DNA from: Pseudocercospora fijiensis CIRAD86
Lineage: Eukaryota > Ascomycota > Dothideomycetes > Mycosphaerellales > Mycosphaerellaceae
DNA: 64,000 nt
Direction of reading: 5' to 3'
Assembly (NCBI RefSeq): GCF_000340215.1
Contig: NW_006921536.1
Location: 810,446 to 874,445, forward strand
In this document: piece by piece, positions 1-10,490 of the stretch
Layout: each line of letters starts with the position of its first letter
How positions within the stretch are numbered: the first letter of the stretch is position 1
Position numbers and translations under genes: made by a program
Notes under the pieces: model-generated
What the model saw: only the letters and a program-made list of their open reading frames with translations
What the model was told of the DNA's origin: nothing
Databases searched by the model: none

Positions 1-2
1 TG

Positions 3-2060
3 TCATCTGGTCCAGAGCCCACACTTGTGTCTGAGCCCTTTGACGACATCTTTGCGCCAGACACCGCGAGTAGCTTTAACATGCCGTATACTACCGCGAA
101 CAACTACAATTGGTTATTTGATCTTTCGCTCGATCCATCCATTGGCAACACTGGCCTCCAACAACCCACAGCAGTCTTCACCCAGTTCACCACCCTTGAA
201 ACTCCCCCTACAACACATACACGTCAGCCACCGCAGGCGCAAATGGTGTCGATGCATTCCAAGCTGGCACAGAATCAACCAAGGGCAGCCACAGTCAAAC
301 AGCTCGACGCGGTAGCAAGTCCGCAGCAAAGACCAAGAGATAGTGTCGTCGATGATGCATCTCCTCTTCTCCATCCTAGCGAGTGTCCGATGTCTCTGCT
401 CAACCACAAGCAGACACTGCCCTCCCTGGACGAGCTAACCAGGGAGCGAATCATGGATGTGATCGAGCATGCCCGGCCCACTCTACCTGATGGCAGTGTT
501 GTGATGTTCGACCATCCGAGGTTAAGCCTGCAGTCTATGCAAACATATCTCGATCTTTTCTTCACGCGCTTCAATGTGGCCTATCCGCTGATGCATGCGG
601 CAACATTCTCCCCGCCAGCGACTGAGCCGATCCTGCTCACCACCATCATTCTACTTGGTGCAACATACAGCGACAAAGACTCGCATCAACTAGCAGTCTG
701 TATACATGATGTTCTCCGGCCTCAAATCTTTGCCAACCCGGCCTTTTCTGCAAAGCCGGAACTCTGGGTCTTACAAGCCATTCTCCTGACTGAGTGTCTG
801 GGCAAGTCAAGAGGCGGTCAACGACAGCACGATATGAGCCATTTGTTTCATGGTCTTCTGATCAACTTGATACGTCGGAGCGATTGCCAAACCATACAAC
901 CGGAAAGCCTGGTCTGCAGCGACGCCGATGCAGATATAGCAAGTCGGTGGCAGACGTGGGCAGAAATGGAGCAAAAGAAGCGTCTTGCTCAGCTGTGCTT
1001 CGTCTGGGATGTTCAGCATGCCGTTCTATTCAGCCAAAGCCTGTGCATGTCCGCATTTGAGCTTCGCTCGACTCTGCCTTGCGACCAGGCAATTTGGGAA
1101 GCAGATACGCCCCATGCGTGGATCGAGGCCTGGAAGTCGCAAGACCACTCACCGCCTCACTTGCTCGCTGTGCTCAAGACATACCTCACGACGCATATGA
1201 CAAAGCGAGTGAATTTGAACGCAATCTCCCACATAATCCTTCTGCACGGCTTGATGTCTGTATCCTGGGACATGACGAGGCGCGATCAGACCTCACTGGG
1301 CTTGCTTAGCAATGGTCTCAGTGCAGGCAGCTGGCGAGATCGCATGGCGAAAGCATATGAGAGCTGGAAGATTGACTTCGATCATTTCACCGCCTCCACA
1401 GGGACCAATCTCATGCGTTGCACAGGAGATCCGGAAGCTCAGCTATACAGCGTTCAGCGCTTCGATTCATTTGTTGCCGCTTATAATGCACTTTATCACG
1501 CCGCCCAGCTGATTTTGCTTGCCGAGATTCTGGATTTACAAATCTATGCCGGCGCAAGACATATCCTCGGCCGCTCTGTATCCAGAATGGACTACTCAAG
1601 ATCGCAGAAAGTGGTTAAGCGTTGGGCCAACGAAGATGCAAGTCGAGCTGCCAGAGCTGTGTGGCATGCCGCTCACATTTTGCAAGCAAGTGCAAGGCAC
1701 TCTGACAGCGAGTTCGTGGTTGGTGATCTCTTTCATCATGCTTGGACCTTGATCCTTGGTACCCTGACCATCTGGAGTTTCTATCATTCACGGCCTTCAT
1801 CGCAGACCGATGACGATGAGCCGATTTGGGATGCCAAAGAGCACATGCATCAACAACTGCACTTCATGACATCGGCGAGCCCGGAGACTTTGGCGACTGT
1901 GACGCCTGCTGCTGGAAAGAAATGTACTGCCGGCCTGACATCTGTCGTTGTCAATAGCCTGACCAAGATCCGCTGGGGCGTGATACACGATGGCACATCA
2001 GTATTGAAGGGCCTAGTTCCGTGGCGTCTGATCAGTGAGGATGATGGCCGCACGTTGTAG
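3..2060 (+). CDS. Fungal-specific transcription factor, C-terminal part (5' end outside window)
   Basis: The frame is open from the left edge of the window to the TAG at 2058-2060, so the true start lies upstream; no ATG near position 27 is convincing. About 685 residues are visible. The first ~110 are Ser/Pro/Gln-rich and look disordered. From about residue 170 there is a helical region (FFTRFNVAYPLMHAATF, then ILLGATYSD) typical of the fungal transcription factor regulatory domain (PF04082 type), with the family-like segment WVLQAILLTECLGKSRGG following. Any zinc finger would be in the missing N-terminus; C2H2 proteins often carry this domain layout, so either C2H2 or Zn2Cys6 is possible. 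The gene converges with the permease at 2143 and could regulate it; that is inference from position only. Confidence 0.8.
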   Translation, partial: SSGPEPTLVSEPFDDIFAPDTASSFNMPYTTANNYNWLFDLSLDPSIGNTGLQQPTAVFTQFTTLETPPTTHTRQPPQAQMVSMHSKLAQNQPRAATVKQLDAVASPQQRPRDSVVDDASPLLHPSECPMSLLNHKQTLPSLDELTRERIMDVIEHARPTLPDGSVVMFDHPRLSLQSMQTYLDLFFTRFNVAYPLMHAATFSPPATEPILLTTIILLGATYSDKDSHQLAVCIHDVLRPQIFANPAFSAKPELWVLQAILLTECLGKSRGGQRQHDMSHLFHGLLINLIRRSDCQTIQPESLVCSDADADIASRWQTWAEMEQKKRLAQLCFVWDVQHAVLFSQSLCMSAFELRSTLPCDQAIWEADTPHAWIEAWKSQDHSPPHLLAVLKTYLTTHMTKRVNLNAISHIILLHGLMSVSWDMTRRDQTSLGLLSNGLSAGSWRDRMAKAYESWKIDFDHFTASTGTNLMRCTGDPEAQLYSVQRFDSFVAAYNALYHAAQLILLAEILDLQIYAGARHILGRSVSRMDYSRSQKVVKRWANEDASRAARAVWHAAHILQASARHSDSEFVVGDLFHHAWTLILGTLTIWSFYHSRPSSQTDDDEPIWDAKEHMHQQLHFMTSASPETLATVTPAAGKKCTAGLTSVVVNSLTKIRWGVIHDGTSVLKGLVPWRLISEDDGRTL

Positions 2061-2142
2061 TCTCTCATGCAGAATGGTCATTCATTATTGCCCGCCCTCC
2101 CGTCTGCCTGCTCTCCACGGCTGCTGAGCTCTACTAACTTAT

Positions 2143-3959
2143 CTATCTTCCAATAGCTTTCTTTTCAAGATATCGCAGACCGGGAAACACAAGTGCCGCC
2201 CAGCTTGCGCCGATAAACAAGCCTATGTCAGATCCATAATCTCCGATCAAACCTGCAATGGGCCCAATGTAGTACACTTGGTCCATGCAGAGGACCGCTC
2301 CCACCCAGCCGATCACGAAGGCGGCCAAAGCCGCCCATCCGATCGGCAACTTCTTGCGATCATTCCAATCCTCCCAAATGTATCCAGTGTTGCGGCGGAA
2401 GATCAACTGCTCCTCCAGAGTGATGACGACCCAGATGGTCACCCAGTAGCCCATCAAGGATAGAAAGTTCTGGAATATGCTGTAGAGATGGTTGCGTCCG
2501 ACAGCTCCACAGATCGTGTAAATGACCACGCTGAGTGTGTTCCAGTACATTCGTGGTATCTTTAACGGCCAAGACCCCAAGCACTGGAAGCTGAGGCCGC
2601 AAGCATAAGTGCCTGGAGCGTTGTTGGCGATCACACCGAGCATGACGATCACGGCGCAAAAGTGTCCAAAGCGGCCCAAAGGTTCGAAGCCGGCGACGAC
2701 TACTGCACCGGGACTTATCTTGTGAGCCGCTGCCCAAGCTGCTCTCGTCTTGATGCCAGAGGCTATGCCGGTGCCGATGAGGACGGTGAAGGCCTAGAAC
2801 ACCACATGTCAGACATCAACACATCTTGCAACTCGGATTCACTTACATATCCGAGCGTGAGCCCCGTCCAGCACAGAAAGAATGTGAGCCTCTTTGATGT
2901 GCGTTCTGGAAAATAGACGAAGAAGTCGGCTCCTGCGGGAGCCCAACCGCTGGGCGCGGACAGGAAGAGCGCGAACACTGACAGGCGATTCGCGATGACT
3001 GTCTCCTTGTTGCCCACTGATGGAGCTGAAGTGTTGAAGTACGGTCCAGCGCAGCCAGCCAGAATCAGCAACATCACGGCTTGCGGAATCCAGCCGTAAC
3101 GCTCGTAGGCGTGGAGGATAGGAAGACCAAAGACGGTGAGGATGTAAGTGAGGAGCTACTCATCATCAGCATCCTGACACGACCGTCGAAACAGAGATAA
3201 AGACTCACCGCTACGATCACCACCCCAACCACAATCGACGTACTCCCACCACTAATCGCAGACAACATCTGCCCTCCAACCACCGTATCAATCATCCCAT
3301 ACCCAAGCATAATCACCAAATTCAGCACCACACAAATCCGACTCGGCCACCACCCCATATGATATCTCGCAACAATCTGTTCTCAATACTCAGCAACACA
3401 TATCTCCTTCATCCAAACCCAATCCCCAAAAATTTTCCCTGAAAGCTCACCATAGTTCGATTCCCCGACCGAGGTCCAAAAGTCGCCATGTAAGCCGTAC
3501 ACAACGCTCCCACCGAAATCCCAAAAACCGAACACATGGCCGAATCCAAGAATGAAAGTCCATACACCGAAGGTCCCAGTAACCCGAGCGTTACGTGATT
3601 CGCGGTTAAATTCGCACTACACCATAGTGAGATCATTTGTACGTAGACGCCGAAAGAAGCCTTATTATAATATCAGAATTCCATCAGCGAAACATGTCGA
3701 AAGTTTTTTGCAATCTTCTCGTTCTTTTTTTTTTGTTTTTTTGGGAAGTACTTACCGCTTGTCTCCTCTCTTCCGGCAAAACCCTCTGCACCCCCCTCGT
3801 CTCCGTGAAATCCGCTGCGAACGAAGCCCAATACTTTTTCCACCACGATAATAAAGAACGTTCGTCGATGACTCGTCCTTCGGCGATTGAGAGGCCGGAG
3901 TGATCGCTGGTGTCTGCGATGACGACGGCATTTTCTTTGCCTTTTTCGATGTCGGACAT
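2143..3959 (-). CDS. NCS1 family purine-cytosine permease (Fcy2-like)
   Basis: Membrane symporter for nucleobases. Five exons on the minus strand keep phase: 3959-3756, 3660-3451, 3376-3209, 3155-2847 and 2793-2143, giving about 513 residues, the usual length for fungal Fcy-type permeases. Introns have GTAAGT/GTGAG-type donors and AG acceptors. The N-terminus MSDIEKGKEN is cytosolic. The segment ETRGVQRVLPEERRQA leads into SLWCSANLTANHVTLGLLGP, the characteristic first membrane region. Further family-like segments are GPRSGNRTM, MGWWPSRIC, a VVGVVIVA helix, GWAPAGADFFVYFP and TLGYAFTVLIGTGIASG. Cytosine, purines or uracil/thymine could be the substrate and the sequence does not decide. It lies 0.5 kb downstream of a thymine-hydroxylase-like gene in the same orientation, which favours a pyrimidine substrate (inference). 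Confidence 0.9.
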
Positions 3960-4484
3960 GGTGGTTGGTGGGGGGTGTGAGTCTGGTGTGGTCGTGCTAC
4001 TGATTATTTAACTATATGTAAACCATGGATGGCAATTCTTCGACTACCTACTAAGCATTGACCCGTATGCTTCACGTGTTAGACTACTCCACGATAGCCT
4101 TATCGAGTTTGTTAGCTGGCCAATAAGAGCTCCGACAGGGCTTCGTGCTGGCGTGTGTCAGGTTTCCCCATTCTTGGGGTTGGCTAGGCGAACGAGAGTT
4201 GTAGCGTGGCGGGGAGGCAGGTTAGGTGGTCAAGTCATGATTCGATAATTTCTCGTACTTCTCGTTTGGTATCGTAGGGCTAAAGCAGCACTGACTTGGC
4301 ATGTGTCAATGGAGAGGGACCGCGGCCGAGGGTTTGGACGACCGTGCACAAAACGAGGTGGTCACAGTTGGTTCCCGTTTCCTGCCTTGCCCGAGGCGTT
4401 TGAGACGTTGATGGTTGGAGAAAACCCTTGGTGATGGTGGTGTGAAATTTGTTCATATACCTTACTTCATCGAATCTATAAAAT
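3960..4484 (-). promoter_or_regulatory. Promoter region of the NCS1 permease
   Basis: This spacer separates the stop of the dioxygenase from the permease ATG (minus strand). It holds no credible gene. An AT-rich patch around 4005-4025, read on the minus strand, lies about 50-65 bp upstream of the ATG and could act as a TATA-like element. No binding site for a specific regulator was recognised. Confidence 0.4.
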
Positions 4485-5677
4485 CTAATAAGTAGCCTTG
4501 AGCCTCTTAACCATATGCTCACCGCAATGCACAGGTTCATACTTGATAGGATTCTCAGCGCTATACGTGCCTGGAATCGCGTGGATCATGCGGTCATGAT
4601 TGGGATGACAGAAGTAAGGGATGCTATATCTCGCCGGATAAGTATCAGACGGAATGGGAGGCTCCACGACTCTGTGCATTGTGCTCTTGATGGTATCATT
4701 AGACCACCTTGCAAGTAGATCTCCAGCATTGACAACTACTGTGCCTTCGATGGGGGTGGCGTGGACGAATTTCCCTGTGGGGGATTGTATTTGGAGGCCA
4801 CCAGACATGTCCTGTGGTACTGCGTTAGCAGAGTGTATAGGCAGAGTCGTGGTGGCTAGTTGTACCTGGAACAACAATGTGATTGATCCGTAGTCAGTAT
4901 GACTTCCAGCTCTGACTTGATTATCGTTCTTCTTGAAGACATCGGCTTTGACTTCAGGATAGTGCAAAAGGCGGAGAGTGTTGTCGCCCGCGTCACAGTA
5001 TGAATCGAACCAGAACTCATCAATCCCAAGACCCACGGCGATCGACCGCATGATTTCGACGTGAAGATCTTTGCACAGGTCGAAGAACCTGACCATTTGC
5101 GTGCGGAACACAGCGCCAGCGGCATCAGTAGGCCATTGGTTGGGTAAGCCAGGCTCATTCTCTTTGCCGATCTCAATGGACTCTTTCAAATCCGCGCCTT
5201 CTTGTGCTCGAACATTCTCAATGTCATCGGCACCCTCAACGTTGGTCGTTTTCTCTCTGCCGGCTTGAGAGTAGCCTCGATTGGCCTGAGACGATGTCAG
5301 CGAAATTGATCGATGCAATCGATCACGATACCCACCTCTGGAGTAGTCCATGCGAGCTGATCCTTCTCTGCGAATGGCCTCGCGAAGAACTTGGCGGACT
5401 CTGAGAAGGTATTGCGGAGCTCGTCATCCGGAATGCCGTGATTACTCAAGTAGATAAACCCGGCATTCTGAAAGCCAGCGAGTATGGCCTGTGCAGTGGA
5501 CTTCTTGGTGGCTGCATCGCCCGACAAGAATGCCGAGAAGTCGATCAGAGGGATCTCAAGGCTGGCCTCGGATACGGTGGTCTGAACTGCGGTGGGTAAG
5601 AAGAGGTCTAGGTACAACGGGAGCTATGCTTCAAACATACGTGTCGCGTCCGGATGGTAATATGCTCCTTGACCCAT
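4485..5677 (-). CDS. 2-oxoglutarate/Fe(II) dioxygenase, thymine-7-hydroxylase-like
   Basis: Four exons on the minus strand keep frame: 5677-5641, 5586-5336, 5285-4866 and 4811-4485, giving about 344 residues. The ATG at 5677 is reached only by a 54-nt intron with GTATGT donor; the long uninterrupted frame otherwise starts at a TTG. The N-terminal non-haem dioxygenase domain has IPLIDFSAFLSGD and AGFIYLSNHGI. TTPEANRGYS follows a 50-nt intron. The 2OG-Fe(II) core has HTDYGSITLLFQ (first His and Asp ligands), NAGDLLARWSND, STMHRVVEPP (distal His) and ARYSIPYF (Arg that binds 2-oxoglutarate). The layout and these strings match fungal thymine dioxygenases, which oxidise the thymine methyl group stepwise towards iso-orotate. 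An isopenicillin-N-synthase-like oxygenase of other specificity remains possible. The neighbouring nucleobase permease supports the pyrimidine assignment. Confidence 0.85.
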
Positions 5678-6101
5678 TCTACCTCCGTAGACCCGGATTC
5701 GGCCTTGGCAGGAGTAGCGGCGACGACGATGCTTGACTAAAGGATGGGGCTCACTCTCAGTGCTGAGATAAGCTTGTGGAGTGTCTCAAGCAGTGTTGTA
5801 AGGGATACCGGGCGTTTGCCTGAGTTATCTTCTCACTGCCTTTCTCTTCGCCCATGAACTTGGCCGGGGTGGCGTATTGCAGAGAAGAAGGACTGTAGAT
5901 GCTGCCCTTGACACCGAATCCTTGTTGTAGTCGGCAGTCGGCAGCCCTCCGTGTCGTGCATGTAATGCTGATGGCGAGAATTGTTTGCGAGATATGTGCC
6001 GCGTGAAGACGAGCCTCGACCTTGTCGCCGCCGGAAGAAGAGTCGGGCCGAGGCGGTGACTTCTCTGTCTCGGACACACCTTGCAGGCTCAACTACTACT
6101 C
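5678..6101. other. Intergenic spacer between dioxygenase and transposon
   Basis: This is the upstream region of the dioxygenase and the original 5' flank of the hydratase gene before the transposon inserted. Overlapping short frames are present on both strands, but none has recognisable protein character. No RNA gene was seen. Confidence 0.4.
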
Positions 6102-6104
6102 AAT

Positions 6105-6170
6105 AGAGGGATTTCGCCGCACCTTTGTTGCCGCTCTAGGTGCCGCTCCAGGTGCCGCTCCAGCTCCTAA
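6105..6170 (+). repeat. Left terminal inverted repeat of the Harbinger-type element
   Basis: The outer ~22 bases are a perfect inverted match to the right end. Inward, GCCGCTCCAGGTGCC-type subterminal motifs occur in both ends with a small length offset. Confidence 0.85.
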
Positions 6171-6699
6171 TTATAGCCGCTATGTCTCGAATAAGCCTAG
6201 TATTCCGTCTCTTTCCGCTTTGTATAGATATTATATTTCCGAGCGCGTAGCGCGTATATAGTATAGGCAAAATAGTAGTCGTTAAGGTAGTAAGGTCGCG
6301 CTTGCTAGCAATCGTCGTTATGTTAATCGCTTAGGTGTATACGAAGCGTAGAGACCGTAGTTTCCGCTCGCGGCCGACAATTCTATATATAAGGAAGGTA
6401 TAAAGTCTAGACGATTATATCGATATAAAGGTAGAAGATAAATATAGGTATATCGCCGTTTTTAGAGGTTGTTGTTATTGTTGTTAATAGTTAGTATGTA
6501 TTTTAGAAGGTTAGAAGGTTAGATAGGCCTTACTGCTACTACGCTTAGCTAATTACCGCGGTAATAGGTTTAGTAAGGTAGAGATTCGCTTCCTAGCTAT
6601 TATATTACGAATCGATACTATATAATAGTCTAATCGTTACGTCTACGAGCCGGAGCTAGCATTCTATATTATATATCGGCGGCTATCGTATCCGTGTCG

Positions 6700-7550
6700 C
6701 TAGAAGGACCTTACTAACTATTTTAGCCGACTAAAGTGCTTTCTATCGATAATCTTCTTAGATACGATACTCTATATCGAGGAGCAATTCGGAAGCCTTA
6801 TCCGGTAGCACCTACGATTAAGACGATATTACATTATAAGGGGCTTTGTACGCAGTATTAAAAGAGCTAGATATCTAGGTAATTTTTAGGGTTTTATTAA
6901 TAGCACATTCCGTAGTACTACGAGGCCTCTTCGGTCTACCTACGACTAACGAATCTACTATACGGGGCATAAGAAGAAGTATAGCTACAAATTCTAAGGC
7001 ATTATTACCCCCGACGGTATACTATCGTCTCTTATCGGCCTATTCGAAGGCAGATCTAATAACTAGTCTATCTAGCAAGAATCCCCGGTTCCCGAGCGAA
7101 TACGCCGTCTTATAGAAAACCGGACAATACTCTATCTCTATAGCAATCTAGCATACTATTATACTTATAGTGTTATCTATCTATAGCCTAGCAAGCCTCT
7201 GCCGCTATTAAAACAAGCATTTAATACTCGTATATTAAGGGTAAGAATAGAGATAGAACACGCCTTTAGAAAGACCTTACAGTTATAGGGATATCTAGGC
7301 CTTACTAAGCAACAATACATTAGCAACTAGCCTGTCTCGTCTTATTATCTAACGGCTACTTTGCTTACAAACGTATATACCTGCCTACGAGGTAGCAATT
7401 AGTATAATACGCGCTTTAAGACAAGACCTCCCTCTACTACGGAATATCTCTATCTATACGGCAATGCACCTATCCTAGACGAGCCTGTCTATCTATAGCG
7501 AATATATATACGAAAGCGAAGACATAGGCAGGCAGTTAACATTTAGTAAT
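6700..7550 (+). pseudogene. Harbinger DDE transposase (DDE_Tnp_4 type), RIP-degraded
   Basis: No long open frame survives, but translation past the stops shows family-like strings in order: STTRPLRSTYD, YYTGHKKKYSYKF, GIITPDGILSSLIGPFEG, PVPERIRRLIENRTILYLYS, LLKQAFNTR and a Glu-centred IEIEHAFRKTLQL, as expected of PIF/Harbinger nucleases. Acidic residues expected at the first and second catalytic positions now read as Asn, consistent with G-to-A changes in TpG. Former Trp codons are TAG. The gene is dead. Its exact original start cannot be placed. Confidence 0.7.
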
Positions 7551-7829
7551 AGTCGAGATAGTTCTATATAGGAGGTCCGCGGAGGTAAACTTTATCTTAG
7601 CCGAAATATATATATATACTAAGCTATAACATTTAGCACTACATTTTACTATAACGCAACACTAACACCTATATATTACTATACAAGCGCTTTATCGTAT
7701 ATATCGTAGCTATAATATATTTTTTGCGCGACTTTACACGACTAAAATTAACTATTTTATAGCTATATAGCAGAAGTAATAAACATGCTATTTTATTAGC
7801 CCTTAAACTGCGACAGATCTACTATCAGA

Positions 7830-9250
7830 TCGAATAGATCTACGCCCGCTACTATATACTCCTATAGCTCTGCTTTACTATAAGTACTTCTAATTAATTG
7901 TTTATAGGTTAGGTCGACCTCTATATCCCTAGTAACTACCGGAGTACTTTCCTTTACTAAATTTGCCTAGTTAGAGCCCTGTTCCTGCTTGCTAGCTATA
8001 TTCTTTAAGAGCGACAGAATAGTGTTATTCTAGGCCTTAAGCGCACTAATATCGCTCTTTAGCCTCTTTAGCTCGCGCTTACTCTTATCGTTTACTTCGC
8101 TACTATTTAACGACCGCACTAACGCCGCTATACTAGCTTCTATTGTCGGAGGTTCTTTAGCTAACTCCCGCCTTGTCTTGCGCTTCTTAGAGGCCTTCCT
8201 ATTAACTAGCCGTAGCGTTGCTAAAGAACGAGAAGCCGGCGTTACTAAAGAACGAGAAGCCGCTAAAGTCTATAAATTATAGACCGCCTTTTTATCGAAG
8301 TCGGCCTCCGAATAGACTGTTTCTAGTAGATTAATCTTATTCCGCTCCGCTTCCTCGTCTGTCTTATCTTCTTCTTTATTAATATAAGTATTAGACTTAC
8401 TGCTACTACTAGACTCGGGGTCTAGTAAGGGCGCTTTCTTCTTCCCCTTATCCTTCTAGCTTTTAGTAAGGTTTAGTCTTACTCGCTAAGCATTAATAGC
8501 CTTATCTTCCTTCTTCTTAGCGGCCTTCGCCTTATCTTTAGCTAACTATTGCTTCTTAGCAATCGCCGCCTTTATCTTACTAAGCCGATTAGTATATTCG
8601 TTATTAAATTTAGTACCGGAGTCTATATAGGTGCCGCCTTACTTAGGGTCGCGCTATTAGTTATAGACCTTTAGTATTGCCTTAAACACCTTCTTTAAGC
8701 TTCTATAAGTAAATCCGGTCTCTCTTACGAATGCTAGGCTAATAGTATCCTATATTTTAGGCTAACTAAGCATTATTATATACTTAAATACTACTTTGCT
8801 AAGCACGACCTTCTAATAGTTAGTAAGGCTAGAAGAGCCTATAGGCTAACTCGCTTGTAGCGCCTTTTTATCGACTATACTAATAGCCGCTTAATCGGCT
8901 TCTAATTAAGCCGCTAACCTCGCCTTCTTTCGAGCGGATTTACTCGCCTTATAGTTAAGCGGCTACGGCGTATTTAGTAGAGGCATCTTACCTCGTAGGG
9001 CGGTAAGATACTAAGCAATAGGTTAAGGTATTATTGTCTGTCGCTTAGTCGACTAAGCGACTAGTTTACTACGCTTATTATAGATAAGCTAGCTAGGAGG
9101 TCTATAGAAACGGTCGAAATCGATACTATTACTAGGCGGCTAAATAGCGCTCGGCGGTTATAGAATCGGTATAGGGGTTAGAGACTAGGAAATAGGCGTA
9201 GAGGCGACCGACGAGAGCCTTAAGAAGCTATTCTCGTAAGATATAATTGC
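7830..9250 (-). pseudogene. Second Harbinger frame, Lys-rich Myb/SANT-like protein relic
   Basis: Read on the minus strand and past stops, this stretch gives a basic, Lys/Ala/Glu-rich protein: SLAFVRETGFTYRSLKKVFKAI upstream, then long KAKAAKKKEDKA-type helices, a Ser/Asp patch (LDPESSSSSKSNTY) and a coiled-coil-like end (KRELKRLKSDISALK). PIF/Harbinger elements carry a second DNA-binding gene beside the transposase. Position and character fit, but the Myb fold itself is inferred. The frame is broken by TAG codons and converges with the transposase. Confidence 0.5.
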
Positions 9251-9465
9251 TAGCAATTAATATACTAATTTATTTTATAGCGATAGTCGACGCGATACGT
9301 AGAAGGCTAGAAGCCCGAGGTTAGCACCTACGGCTAATTCTACTACGCTAAGCTATATTCACTTACTTAGCGACCTAATCTAGCACTAAAGCGGCCGCTC
9401 CAGCGCTGGAGCGGCAGCTGAAGGTGACACGTGCACGCGCACTGTTCACTTCCTTATTAGGCCGC

Positions 9466-9531
9466 ACTAGGCTATATTAGGGGCTGGAGCGGCACCTGGA
9501 GCGGCATCAGAAGGTGCGGCGAAATCCCTCT
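9466..9531 (-). repeat. Right terminal inverted repeat of the Harbinger-type element
   Basis: Reverse complement of the left end, finishing CGAAATCCCTCT. The adjoining stretch from about 9390 is rich in GGAGCGGC/GCCGCTCC palindromes that may have been transposase binding sites (inference). Confidence 0.85.
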
Positions 9532-9548
9532 AATGACTGTGTACAATC

Positions 9549-10490
9549 ATGATCATGACATGGCCTACACTACCGGCCAGAGCGGCGTATCTCGCACTGC
9601 AGAATGGTAAACGACGAAATGCATTGTCTCTCGCCGTGCTGCGTGACCTCAAAGAGCAGCTAATGCGATACAATACGTCGCCTACCGATGGAAGACTCCG
9701 AATTCTGCCGCCTTTCAAAGCAAGCATTTTGAATGACCTAGAAAGAGTCTCCGAAGGGAAAGCTAGCGATGAAACCACCTCAGACCTCGCCTGGCTCCTT
9801 GATGGCGAGACTTGGAGGAGCGAGCGAGAAGGTCTGCCTTCGGTCGTCGTTCTGAGGAGTGAGGGACCGGTGTTCTCATCCGGCCACGACCTCCGCGAAC
9901 TCTCGCAACTTTCCCATGAAGACGTCAAGACAACATTCGAGCTATGTGCAGAAGTCATGACCCTGATACGCAGATCTCCCGCGCCGGTTGTTGGTGTGAT
10001 TCAAGGACTAGCTACGGCTGCAGGTTGTCAACTTGCACTGACGACCGATCTGCCTATGGCTGCAGCCGACACCAGACTGCAGCTCCCGGGAGCCTCGATA
10101 GGTCTACCGTGCACCTCTCCGTCAACAGCCGTCTCTCGCAAACTTGGCACAAGCCTTACATATCGCATGCTCGCCCTGGCCGAACCTATCCGAGCAGCTG
10201 ACTTGCCCCCTGGAACTATCGAGATAGTGCCAGACGCAGAGTCGCTGGAGAGACGAGTGCAAGAGGTCGTAATGAAGCTGGCTGACCAGAGTGGTGCGCA
10301 ATCTCAGGCTCTTGGAAAATGGGCATTTTGGACGCAATCGGGACTTGGTGGCTCGGATTCTGGTGGCGACGGCTACGAGGCAGCTGTGTCTTGGGCAGGT
10401 AGAATTATGGCCCTCCATGCTCGTTCTGACGATGCCAAAGAAGGTATCACAGCATTTTTCGAAAAGCGGACGCCGATGTTCAAGCTCTGA
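9549..10490 (+). CDS. Enoyl-CoA hydratase/isomerase family protein (ECHDC3-like)
   Basis: Single exon, 313 residues, crotonase superfamily. Visible features: RRNALSLAVLRDL at the start of the fold; VVVLRSEGPVFSSGHDL, the first oxyanion-hole strand; VIQGLATAAGCQLALTTDL, the second oxyanion-hole loop and helix; and GASIGLPCTSP. The C-terminal helices contain QALGKWAFWTQ and GGDGYEAAVSWAGRIMALHA, typical of fungal homologues of the mitochondrial protein ECHDC3. The acidic catalytic residues of classical hydratases are not obvious, so a hydratase reaction is not assured. An in-frame TGA lies 15 bp upstream of the ATG. The Harbinger element ends 17 bp upstream, so the native promoter and any N-terminal targeting exon may have been displaced. 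Confidence 0.85.
   Translation: MIMTWPTLPARAAYLALQNGKRRNALSLAVLRDLKEQLMRYNTSPTDGRLRILPPFKASILNDLERVSEGKASDETTSDLAWLLDGETWRSEREGLPSVVVLRSEGPVFSSGHDLRELSQLSHEDVKTTFELCAEVMTLIRRSPAPVVGVIQGLATAAGCQLALTTDLPMAAADTRLQLPGASIGLPCTSPSTAVSRKLGTSLTYRMLALAEPIRAADLPPGTIEIVPDAESLERRVQEVVMKLADQSGAQSQALGKWAFWTQSGLGGSDSGGDGYEAAVSWAGRIMALHARSDDAKEGITAFFEKRTPMFKL

Larger units (their letters stand above)
6105..9531 (+). mobile_element. PIF/Harbinger-type DNA transposon, complete ends, RIP-inactivated
   Basis: A 3.4-kb element with matching ends. The left end begins AGAGGGATTTCGCCGCACC and the right end is its reverse complement. Both ends then carry GC-rich subterminal repeats of the type GCCGCTCCAGGTGCC. The element is flanked by AAT at 6102-6104 and 9532-9534; if the terminal A/T is excluded from the repeat, the duplication is TA instead. 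Inside are a degenerate DDE transposase on the plus strand and a Lys-rich second frame on the minus strand, the two-gene layout of PIF/Harbinger elements. The interior is TpA-rich with many TAG/TAA codons at former Trp/Gln positions, so it is non-functional. The ends have kept normal composition. Confidence 0.85.
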
